A DNA stretch of 7,516 bases, taken from an uncultured Cellvibrio sp. Its GTDB lineage: Bacteria; Pseudomonadota; Gammaproteobacteria; Pseudomonadales; Cellvibrionaceae. Within the stretch, counting starts at the first letter, position 1; each line of letters begins with the position of its first letter. The translations under genes were made by a program, and so were the position numbers. A model generated the notes under the pieces. That model saw only the letters and a list, made by a program, of their open reading frames with translations. It did no database searches and was not told the DNA's origin. Where the stretch lies: positions 1 through 7,516 of the forward strand of contig CAMLKG010000062.1 of the NCBI GenBank assembly GCA_946480695.1. Reading direction: 5' to 3'. Shown here piece by piece: positions 1 through 5,784 of the stretch.

Positions 1-51
1 GGCGCATTGTTGGGTAACCTGGCCGGGAGTGTGTTGGGCAAATTGTTTTAA
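1..51 (+). CDS. C-terminal end of an unidentified protein (partial)
   Basis: Reading from base 1 gives 16 codons and a TAA stop at 49-51. The peptide is GALLGNLAGSVLGKLF, a small-residue and Gly/Leu-rich end that looks like an amphipathic or glycine-zipper tail. The gene starts outside the window. A second frame is also open here and runs to 232, but it lies antisense to the LysR gene and looks like a shadow. The two genes would converge, with 42 bases between the stop codons. Sixteen residues are too few to name a family. Confidence 0.4.
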   Translation, partial: GALLGNLAGSVLGKLF

Positions 52-63
52 TAATACCGTTGA

Positions 64-79
64 AAGGCCGTGCAGCCTT
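64..79 (-). terminator. Weak terminator-like hairpin between convergent genes
   Basis: AAGGC (64-68) and GCCTT (75-79) form a five-pair stem with a six-base loop, 15 bases past the LysR stop in the leftward direction. Only a short T stretch follows on the minus strand, so this would be a weak terminator. It could serve both converging genes. Confidence 0.25.
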
Positions 80-93
80 CGGATAAACACCCG

Positions 94-1059
94 CTACGGA
101 ATGGCTGGTGATTGCTCCGAAGGCTGTTTGAATAATCGGATATTTTCGGCCCCGTTGAGGAAATACTTGTGCATCTCACCAAACGCATCAACGAGTTTTT
201 CGACAAACAATTGTGTCTTGATGGATAGATGACGGTGCCGCGGGTAGATAGCGCAGAGTGAAATATCGGTCGGTCGGTAATCATCCAATAACGTTTGTAA
301 CGCTCCCTTTTTAATTTCCTCGCCCACAATAAAATCCGGTAACAGGGCTATGCCCTGGTCGCGCAGCGCCACTTGCTTTAAGGAGTCGCCATTGTTGGAC
401 CACATGACGCAGTTGACGTGCACAGCCAGTTCCCCCTTGGGGCCGGCTAGCTTCCATTGGTTGCCCGTGGCCTGGAATCCGTAATGCAGGCAACGGTGAT
501 GCTGGAGTTCTTGCGGGTTTGCGGGCATGCCGTGAGCCTTCAAATAAGAGGGGGATGCGCAAAGTACCCGGCGAACCGGGGCAATCTCCCGGACGATCAA
601 ACTTGTTGATACGGTGGGCTCTGCAATACGAACGGTCACATCAAATCCCTCTTCAATCGGATCGACGAAGCGGTCATTCAACATCAAATCGACATGAACC
701 TCGGGATATAGCGCCATAAAATCGGCAATGACCGGGGATAGGTAAAGGAATCCGAAGGTCATGGGCGCATTGACACGCAAGGTGCCGCGGGGCCTGCCCT
801 GGAGTTGTGTCACTGCGGTTGTCGCGGCCTCCATTTCATTGAGGATGGAAACCGCTTTTTCATAAAACACCAGGCCCATTTCGGTCGGATTCACCTGGCG
901 GGTGCTGCGCCGCAGCAGTTGGGTGTCCAACTCGTTTTCCAGGGCAATGACATACTTGTTGATGGCCGAGCGGGAAAGCCCCATTTCGCGGGCCGCAGCG
1001 GCAAAGCCGCCCATTTCCACCACCTTGGTAAATGCGCGCATGGCTAGAAACTTATCCAA
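94..1059 (-). CDS. LysR-type transcriptional regulator, CrgA-like
   Basis: This is a 321-residue DNA-binding regulator, probably controlling the divergent operon to its right. From the chosen TTG start, residues 2-60 form the LysR winged helix-turn-helix, with recognition region GGFAAAAREMGLSRSAINKYV at about 17-37 and the typical LLRRSTRQVNPTEMG wing. From about residue 91 (RGTLRVNAP) follows the periplasmic-binding-protein-like effector domain of the CrgA subgroup, with the family segments FMALYPEVHVDLMLNDRFVD and GFDVTVRI. The TTG start is preferred because GGAG lies nine bases upstream and the protein then opens with MDKFLAMRAF, the usual LysR opening. An in-frame ATG at 1116 would add 19 unlike residues without a good ribosome site; an ATG at 1041 would cut into the first helix. 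The effector is unknown. Autoregulation from the shared intergenic region is likely by family precedent. Confidence 0.92.
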   Translation of the reverse strand: MDKFLAMRAFTKVVEMGGFAAAAREMGLSRSAINKYVIALENELDTQLLRRSTRQVNPTEMGLVFYEKAVSILNEMEAATTAVTQLQGRPRGTLRVNAPMTFGFLYLSPVIADFMALYPEVHVDLMLNDRFVDPIEEGFDVTVRIAEPTVSTSLIVREIAPVRRVLCASPSYLKAHGMPANPQELQHHRCLHYGFQATGNQWKLAGPKGELAVHVNCVMWSNNGDSLKQVALRDQGIALLPDFIVGEEIKKGALQTLLDDYRPTDISLCAIYPRHRHLSIKTQLFVEKLVDAFGEMHKYFLNGAENIRLFKQPSEQSPAIP

Positions 1060-1068
1060 TTCGATTGT

Positions 1069-1072
1069 CTCC
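1069..1072 (-). promoter_or_regulatory. Ribosome binding site that supports the TTG start of the LysR gene
   Basis: GGAG on the minus strand ends nine bases before TTG at 1059. Neither the upstream ATG (1116) nor the downstream ATG (1041) has a comparable site. Confidence 0.5.
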
Positions 1073-1107
1073 GTTTTGTAGACACAATGTCGATAATTTG
1101 CCTGATT

Positions 1108-1133
1108 GTATTCCAATCATAACATTGAAATAC
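1108..1133. promoter_or_regulatory. 26-bp inverted repeat, probable LysR operator
   Basis: The arms GTATTCCAAT (1108-1117) and ATTGAAATAC (1124-1133) are complementary at nine of ten positions around a six-base AT-rich centre, and 20 of 26 positions are symmetric overall. T-N11-A spacings typical of LysR boxes occur inside (1112/1124 and 1117/1129). It sits about 50 bases from the LysR start and 170 bases before the amidohydrolase start. It overlaps the candidate -10 box of the LysR gene, which fits autorepression. Binding itself is inferred. Confidence 0.6.
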
Positions 1134-1287
1134 TGTGGCAAGTCGATGGGCACCATGTATCAGGCTTGGTGGGCAGACCGGGATAGAACCCTGGATAAAC
1201 GCATGAACCGTCACACTGTGGACACATGCTGAAGAAAGTGGTTCAGGCCGCACCTACGGGTCTATATCGGTAAAAAACAGCATGTAT

Positions 1288-1293
1288 GGAGGG
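1288..1293 (+). promoter_or_regulatory. Ribosome binding site fixing the amidohydrolase start
   Basis: GGAGGG lies six bases before ATG at 1300. An in-frame ATG at 1282 is upstream of this site and adds six unlike residues (MYGGQL), so it is not used as the start here. Confidence 0.75.
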
Positions 1294-1802
1294 CAGCTTA
1301 TGCAGCGTACTATTCTGATGAACGGAAAATTCACTACCCTGGATACCGCACAACCCTATGCCACCGCAGTGGCCATCAAAGATGGTTTATTTGAGGCGGT
1401 GGGCAGTAATGAAGAAGTACTCGCCCTGAAAGATGACGACGACCTGGTCGTCAATCTCAAGCAACACACCGTCATTCCCGGCCTCAATGATTCCCACACC
1501 CATGTGATCCGCGGTGGCCTGCATTACAACCTGGAGTTGCGCTGGGAAGGTGTACCATCCCTGGCCGATGCGTTACGGATGTTAAAAGTACAGGCTGACC
1601 GCACCCCGCCCCCGCAATGGGTCAGGGTGGTGGGTGGCTGGAGTGAGTTCCAGTTTGCCGAGCGGCGTATGCCCAGCCTCGATGAAATCAACGCCGTCGC
1701 CCCGGATACCCCTGTCTTCATCCTCCATTTGTATGATCGCGCCCTACTGAACCGGGCCGCGTTACGCGCGGCAGGCATTAACCGCAACACGCCCAATCCG
1801 CC

Positions 1803-1809
1803 GGGGGGG
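1803..1809 (+). other. Seven-G run at the amidohydrolase frameshift
   Basis: The run is followed directly by TGA (1810-1812) in frame one. Eight G would keep the frame and give GG-VIYRD, as expected for the family. Such runs are sites of replication slippage and of sequencing error. The heptamer G GGG GGG also has the form of a -1 slippery site, but I see no Shine-Dalgarno-like stimulator upstream; the only stem nearby (1809-1826, six pairs including one wobble) begins too close. Confidence 0.8.
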
Positions 1810-3049
1810 TGATCTACCGGGATCGCCAGGGTAATCCTTCGGGCATGTTAATTGCCGAGCCCAGTGCCTTGATCCTGTATTCCACCCTGGCCAAGGGGCC
1901 GGTATTGCCGTTTGAGGACCAGCTCAATTCCTCACGTCACTTCCAGCGCGAGCTGAATCGGCTGGGTATTACCAGCGTTATCGATGCAGGCGGCGGCGGG
2001 CAAAATTACCCGGATGATTACCAGGTAATCCGGGAGCTGCATAAGCGCGGCGAGATGACCCTGCGCATTGCCTACAACCTGTTTGCGCAGGAAAAAGGCC
2101 ATGAATTTGATGATTACCAACGCTGGACCGGGATGGTGAAGCCCGGTGATGGCGATGCCATGCTGCGCATGAATGGCGCCGGTGAAAACCTGGTGTGGTC
2201 GGCGGCGGATTTTGAAAATTTCCTGCAACCGCGCCCTACCCTGGGCACCGACATGGATGCCGAACTGGAAAAGATCACCCGGCTATTAGTGGAAAAGCGC
2301 TGGCCGTTCCGCATCCATGCCACCTACGATGAATCCATCACCCGCTTCCTCGACATCTTTGAGAAGGTCGATAAGGAAATTCCCTTCAATGGCCTGCGCT
2401 TTATCATCGATCACGCCGAAACCATTCGCCCGGCCAGTATTGACCGGATCAAGGCGCTGGGCGGCGGGATTGCGATCCAGCACCGGATGGCCTTCCAGGG
2501 TGAATACTTCGTGGAGCGTTATGGCGCTACTGAAGCCCAAATGACGCCCCCCATCACCGATATGCTCGCGGCTGGTGTGCCGGTAGGCGCCGGTACCGAT
2601 GCGACGCGAGTAGCCAGTTTCAATCCCTGGGTGTCCCTCTACTGGCTGGTGACCGGCAAGACCCTGGGTGGTTTGTCCCTCTATCCTGAGGAGCGCCAAC
2701 TGGATCGAGCCCAGGCGTTGCGGCTGTGGACCCGGGGCAGTGCCTGGTTCTCCGGCGAGCAGGACGTGAAAGGGACGATCACCGTCGGTCAATATGCGGA
2801 CCTGGCCGTGCTTTCGGGGGATTATTTCAACATTGATGCCGAAGCGATCAAGGGGCTTGCTTCGGTGCTGACTATAGTGGGTGGCAAGATCGTGCACGGC
2901 GATGGGGATTTCAAAACACTCGCACCGCCATTGCCCCCGGCCAGTCCGGACTGGTCGCCCGTGAATACCTTCGGCGGGCATTATCACCGCGATAGCTCCA
3001 CCGCCCGGGTGCTGGCGGGTACAGCACCCCTCTGCATACATAGCCACCA

Positions 3050-3077
3050 CCATTCCCACAACCATTCCCACAACCAT
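3050..3077 (+). repeat. 12-bp tandem repeat encoding the His-rich tail
   Basis: The unit CCATTCCCACAA occurs at 3050-3061 and 3062-3073, followed by a partial CCAT. In frame it encodes His-Ser-His-Asn twice. Because the unit is four codons long, copy changes would lengthen or shorten the tail without shifting the frame. Confidence 0.85.
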
Positions 3078-3148
3078 GCCCCCCGCGATCCCTTCTGGGG
3101 ACCGCTGGGTTGTGGTTGTTTTGCGTTTTAATCATGGAGACACGCAGG

Positions 3149-3372
3149 ATGAAAACGGTTATTGGTTTGTTATTGGCGTTGGTCATCGGCATCGCCTGTC
3201 GGTTGCTGGACATTCCCCTACCGGCACCGCCCTTGTGGGGGCCTTGCTTGTGCTGTCCATGACCGTTGGCTACATACTGATGGATCGCTTTGCCTGGCAT
3301 CGCGCCAGCCAGTCCCGTTCACTGTGCGGTGGTCCTACCGGCGAATTGCCAAGCCGGGGTAAACGGCCATGA
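3149..3372 (+). pseudogene. XapX-type small membrane protein, first copy, frameshifted
   Basis: This is the first of two tandem XapX-domain genes. ATG at 3149 follows GGAG (3136-3139) by nine bases, 17 bases after the amidohydrolase stop. It reads MKTVIGLLLALVIGIACRLL then DIPLPAPP, the XapX signature, but after PAPP it runs into LWGPCLCCP and a TGA at 3260-3262 (37 residues). The rest of the domain, VGALLVLSMTVGYILMDRF, is in another frame from 3235 and continues to a TGA at 3370-3372. That second half aligns well with VGALLVVAMTIGF of the next gene. Net loss of one base (for example CCCC to CCC at 3230-3232) or of four bases near 3229-3236 explains the break. The restored end overlaps the next start as ATGA. 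Two hydrophobic segments predict an inner-membrane protein. The function of XapX proteins is not known to me. After the domain the restored frame carries an Arg/Ser/Gly-rich tail absent from the second copy. Confidence 0.75.
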
Positions 3373-3593
3373 TAGGAGCGATAGTGGGAACCCTGCTGGG
3401 GCTGGCGATTGGTATGGGTTGCCGTTGGTTTGATATTCCCTTGCCGGCGCCGCCGAAGCTGGTGGGGGCTTTACTGGTGGTCGCCATGACCATCGGCTTT
3501 ATCGGCACCGATGTTTTTTTGCACTCCCGTAATCACACACCCGTAACCGACATACATCCCGAAGGAGATGACCATGAGCAATCCGAAACTTGA
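3369..3593 (+). CDS. XapX-type small membrane protein, second copy
   Basis: This intact 74-residue protein has two hydrophobic segments, about residues 2-18 and 32-50, joined by CRWFDIPLPAPPKLVGA, the conserved core of XapX-domain proteins, and a hydrophilic acidic tail (HPEGDDHEQSET). It is predicted to sit in the inner membrane. The core is nearly the same as in the first copy, so the pair arose by tandem duplication or shared ancestry. The ATG overlaps the restored end of the first copy (ATGA), suggesting coupled translation; its own ribosome site is weak. A GTG at 3384 has GGAG five bases before it, but starting there would shorten the first membrane segment. The gene overlaps the start of the hydrolase by 20 bases. 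Role unknown; its neighbours suggest a link to the hydrolases or transport. Confidence 0.85.
   Translation: MIGAIVGTLLGLAIGMGCRWFDIPLPAPPKLVGALLVVAMTIGFIGTDVFLHSRNHTPVTDIHPEGDDHEQSET
3562..3567 (+). promoter_or_regulatory. Ribosome binding site fixing the hydrolase start
   Basis: AAGGAG lies six bases before ATG at 3574 and directly abuts the in-frame ATG at 3568, which leaves no room for initiation there. The site is inside the end of the second XapX gene. Confidence 0.8.
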
Positions 3594-4257
3594 AGTGCTG
3601 ACCCCCCAAAACAGCCAGCTGATCTTCATTGACCATCAGCCGCAAATGGCCTTCGGTGTACAAAGCATTGATCGGCAGACCTTGAAAAACAACACGGTGG
3701 GCCTGGCCAAGGCTGCCAGGATCTTTAATATCCCCACCGTCATTACTACCGTGGAAACCGAGTCGTTTTCCGGTCACACCTACCCCGAGTTGCTGGCGGT
3801 ATTTCCCGATGCGCCGCTGTTGGAGCGCACGTCGATGAACTCCTGGGATGACCAGAAAGTACGCGATGCGCTGAAGAAGAATGGCCGCAAAAAGGTAGTG
3901 GTGTCAGGCCTGTGGACCGAGGTGTGCAATAACACCTTCGCGCTGTCGGCAATGCTTGAAGGCGGTTACGAAATTTATATGGTTGCCGACGCCTCCGGCG
4001 GCACTTCCAGGGATGCACATGACTATGCCATGCAGCGCATGATCCAGGCCGGTATCGTACCCATGACCTGGCAACAGGTGTTGTTGGAGTGGCAACGTGA
4101 TTGGGCCCGTCGCGATACCTATGATGCCGTCATTGCACTGGTACAGGAGCACTCCGGCGCCTACGGTATGGGAGTGGATTATGCCTACACCATGGTACAC
4201 AAGGCGCCCGAACGCGTTAAACATGGCGAACGCCTGAGCCCTGTACCGGCTAAATAA
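3574..4257 (+). CDS. Isochorismatase-fold cysteine hydrolase, YcaC-like
   Basis: This 227-residue cytoplasmic enzyme belongs to the isochorismatase-like hydrolases (cysteine hydrolases related to nicotinamidase and N-carbamoylsarcosine amidase) and most resembles the YcaC group, whose substrate is unsettled. The catalytic set is visible: D20 in LIFIDHQP, R85 in LLERTSMNSWDD at the place of the usual Lys/Arg, and nucleophile C118 in GLWTEVCNNTFALSAM. The segments FPDAP, NSWDD, VADASGG and MTWQQVLLEWQRDW follow YcaC closely. The C-terminus is slightly longer than in E. coli YcaC as I recall it (about 208 residues), adding GMGVDYAYTMVHKAPERVKHGE. No signal peptide is seen. The start is inside the preceding XapX gene and has a strong ribosome site. 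The position after the amidohydrolase suggests a two-step breakdown of one compound, which is inference. Confidence 0.92.
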   Translation: MSNPKLEVLTPQNSQLIFIDHQPQMAFGVQSIDRQTLKNNTVGLAKAARIFNIPTVITTVETESFSGHTYPELLAVFPDAPLLERTSMNSWDDQKVRDALKKNGRKKVVVSGLWTEVCNNTFALSAMLEGGYEIYMVADASGGTSRDAHDYAMQRMIQAGIVPMTWQQVLLEWQRDWARRDTYDAVIALVQEHSGAYGMGVDYAYTMVHKAPERVKHGERLSPVPAK

Positions 4258-4303
4258 AGCTGGCGCCACCGGCCACCGGATTGTCACTGCGATAGTCCGA
4301 TGG

Positions 4304-4320
4304 CTGCCCGGATGGCAGTT
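4304..4320 (+). terminator. Small hairpin between hydrolase and porin genes
   Basis: CTGCC (4304-4308) and GGCAG (4314-4318) form a five-pair stem with a five-base loop and are followed by TTT. In an 89-base gap within the operon it could be a weak attenuator or an mRNA processing or stability stem. It is too short to be a confident terminator. Confidence 0.2.
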
Positions 4321-4346
4321 TCCACTCAGGATCAGGTGAGAGTGTC

Positions 4347-5732
4347 ATGCGCGTTATCCCGCAGGTTAAAAATTGTCGCGTCCCCCTGGCTTTGTTGCTG
4401 GCACTTATCCCTGTTTCGCATGCCTGGGCCGATGGCCCGGGTTTCGAAACTTTTCGCTGGAATGAGGACTATCGCTATTTACACGCCCAACCATCACTGA
4501 ACCCCTACGAACAGATAAAGTACAACCCCTTCGAACTGGCCGCCCGGCAAGGGTATATCTCGGTCGGCGGGTCGGTACGCAGCCGTGTGAACCTCTATCG
4601 CAATGATCGCTTCGGGGTACAGGGCGGGCGGGATGGTGAGCAGTGGTTACAGCGGTTTTATGGCCATGTGGATATCCATCTGGGCGAGGGATTCCGTACT
4701 TTCATCGAACTGGATGCGGGCTATACCGATACCAGCGGCGCCCTTGTCCCGGGTCCGTTCGATAAGGATAAAGCCGCCCTCGGCCAGGCATTCATTGATT
4801 GGCACGCCGGCGGCTCCCGCTGGCGTCTCGGGCGGCAGGAAATGGGGTTGGGATCGGCGCGCCTGATGGGCACCCGGGACGCAGCCAATATCCGCCGCTC
4901 CTACGACGGGCTGCGCTGGGATGGTGTCTATTCGGGGACGGATTGGCGGATGTTCTACCTCCAGGAGGTTCAGGTGGATCACCGGGCCTTCAGCGATACC
5001 AGCAATGACCGGCATAACACCCTCTGGGGATTAAACACAACCTGGGGCCTAAGCCTGGGTAAGGCTGACCTTTACTACCTGGGCCTGAAGCAACAAGACA
5101 CTGTTTATAGCCAGGGAATCGACGATGAAGCCCGGCATTCAGTCGGTACACGGTTATTCGGCTCCCACCGGGACTGGGATTGGGATATTGAGGCGCTCTA
5201 CCAGTTCGGCCGATTCGGTGAAGCCGATATTCACGCCTGGACGGTCGCCAGCATTGTTGGCTATCGGTTTCCACAGGTGCAATGGCAACCGCGACTTGCC
5301 CTGGGCATTAATATCGCCAGCGGTGATAAGGACACCCGGGACTCGCGCCTGGGTACCTTTAACCCGCTATTTCCCAACCTGGCCTATTTCGAGGAAGCGG
5401 CGATCCATGCGCCGCAGAATTTCTACAACATAGAGCCGGAAATCAGCTGGGTGGTGACATCCAAGCTGGGGGTCGCGCTGGATTGGAATTTTTTCTGGCG
5501 CCTTGAAGAAAGCGACGCCGCCTATGTGCGCGGTCTAACACCCTTGGCGGGCACGGCGGAGGTGAAGGGGCATTTCGTGGCGCATACGCCATCAATAAGC
5601 ATTGACTACCAATGGAACCGCCACTTGGGTATGGATGTGAGTTACAGCCATTTTTTTGCCCGCCAGGTGATTACCCGCGCCGGTGGGGATGATGTGGATT
5701 TTTTTAAGGTTCAGGTTGAGTGGAAATTTTAA
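4347..5732 (+). CDS. Outer-membrane beta-barrel porin, alginate-export family
   Basis: This 461-residue protein is an outer-membrane channel that would let a small solute cross the outer membrane. It opens with a Sec signal peptide: basic start, hydrophobic PLALLLALIPV (13-23), and a predicted cut after AWA at residue 28, before DGPGFETFRW. The mature part alternates aromatic and polar beta strands and has family features such as WRLGRQEMGLGSARLMGTRD and LGTFNPLFPNLAYFEEA, typical of AlgE-like alginate-export (PF13372) proteins, and ends in Phe (VEWKF), as BamA-folded barrels do. The family name does not mean it exports alginate: no alginate synthesis gene is near. AGGTGAG (4334-4340) precedes the ATG by six bases. 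A gap of 89 bases separates it from the hydrolase, and 48 from the MFS gene, so it probably serves the same substrate. OprD-like porins are a weaker alternative. Confidence 0.87.
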   Translation: MRVIPQVKNCRVPLALLLALIPVSHAWADGPGFETFRWNEDYRYLHAQPSLNPYEQIKYNPFELAARQGYISVGGSVRSRVNLYRNDRFGVQGGRDGEQWLQRFYGHVDIHLGEGFRTFIELDAGYTDTSGALVPGPFDKDKAALGQAFIDWHAGGSRWRLGRQEMGLGSARLMGTRDAANIRRSYDGLRWDGVYSGTDWRMFYLQEVQVDHRAFSDTSNDRHNTLWGLNTTWGLSLGKADLYYLGLKQQDTVYSQGIDDEARHSVGTRLFGSHRDWDWDIEALYQFGRFGEADIHAWTVASIVGYRFPQVQWQPRLALGINIASGDKDTRDSRLGTFNPLFPNLAYFEEAAIHAPQNFYNIEPEISWVVTSKLGVALDWNFFWRLEESDAAYVRGLTPLAGTAEVKGHFVAHTPSISIDYQWNRHLGMDVSYSHFFARQVITRAGGDDVDFFKVQVEWKF

Positions 5733-5760
5733 CTTTCCTTAAAATACCGGGACATAGAGA

Positions 5761-5784
5761 ATGAATCCTTTGCCAGCAGGATGA
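5761..5784 (+). CDS. Possible seven-codon leader ORF before the MFS gene
   Basis: ATG AAT CCT TTG CCA GCA GGA TGA would encode MNPLPAG, and its stop overlaps the MFS start as ATGA. GGGA eight bases upstream is a modest ribosome site, while the MFS start at 5781 has AGG directly against it and no well-spaced site of its own. Translational coupling is therefore possible. A chance ORF this short is common. Confidence 0.2.
   Translation: MNPLPAG

Larger units (their letters stand above)
1060..1299. other. Divergent control region between the LysR gene and the operon
   Basis: These 240 bases separate the two start codons and hold no convincing gene. The main signal is the inverted repeat at 1108-1133. 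On the minus strand TACAAT (1110-1105) resembles a -10 box for the LysR gene and overlaps the edge of that repeat, but its -35 match is poor. On the plus strand no strong sigma-70 promoter is seen; TTCAGG (1242-1247) with TATATC (1263-1268) is a weak pair with a short 15-base spacer, as expected only if an activator helps. A smaller inverted repeat CACCA-N11-TGGTG lies at 1151-1171. Confidence 0.6.
1300..3131 (+). pseudogene. YtcJ-type metal-dependent amidohydrolase, interrupted by a frameshift
   Basis: This encodes a cytoplasmic TIM-barrel hydrolase of the amidohydrolase superfamily (COG1574, amidohydrolase family 3), expected to cleave C-N or related bonds with a bound metal; the substrate is unknown. 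Frame one gives 170 residues to a TGA at 1810-1812; frame two continues from 1809 for 440 residues. Adding one G to the seven-G run joins them as NPPGG-VIYRDRQG, the normal family sequence, and gives 610 residues, the usual length. Metal-site residues are all present in restored numbering: VIPGLNDSHTH (H66, H68), RIHATYDES (H340), IIDHAE (H372) and GAGTDATR (D434). The C-terminal GQYADLAVL segment completes the small beta domain. There is no signal peptide. The tail has eight His in thirteen residues (about 581-593) and ends in GCGCFAF, which is unusual. Unless the break is an error, or is bypassed, only the inactive fragments would be made; GTG at 1809 overlaps the stop and could allow re-initiation. 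Confidence 0.9.

Noticed and set aside
1060..1116. Longer LysR protein from ATG at 1116
   Set aside because: The added 19 residues (MEYNQANYRH...) are unlike any LysR N-terminus, have no ribosome site, and would include the regulatory dyad edge.
1201..1229. GCATG...CATGC with inner CACAcTGTG as a second operator
   Set aside because: The two symmetries have different centres and short arms, so they are likely chance.
1044..1253. 69-codon minus-strand ORF across the divergent region
   Set aside because: It overlaps the LysR start in another frame, has no ribosome site or recognisable motif, and runs through the probable operator.
1803..1812. Programmed -1 frameshifting at G GGG GGG before TGA
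   Set aside because: The heptamer has the right form, but no upstream Shine-Dalgarno-like stimulator is seen and the only nearby stem begins inside the run. A missing G is simpler. Kept only as an alternative in the frameshift finding.
2286..3077. 263-codon minus-strand ORF inside the amidohydrolase
   Set aside because: It is antisense to a gene with clear family motifs. Its product is low-complexity His/Gly/Arg-rich with no recognisable domain, as expected for a GC-biased shadow frame.
3050..3077. CRISPR-like short repeats
   Set aside because: The units are adjacent without spacers, lie within a coding frame and encode a His-rich tail.
3904..4287. 127-codon minus-strand ORF over the hydrolase
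   Set aside because: It is antisense to the conserved catalytic Cys region of the hydrolase and has no domain of its own.
4347..5732. Alginate export as the function of the porin
   Set aside because: The family name rests on fold similarity. No alginate polymerase, epimerase or other alginate genes occur in the window, and the neighbours are hydrolases of small molecules.
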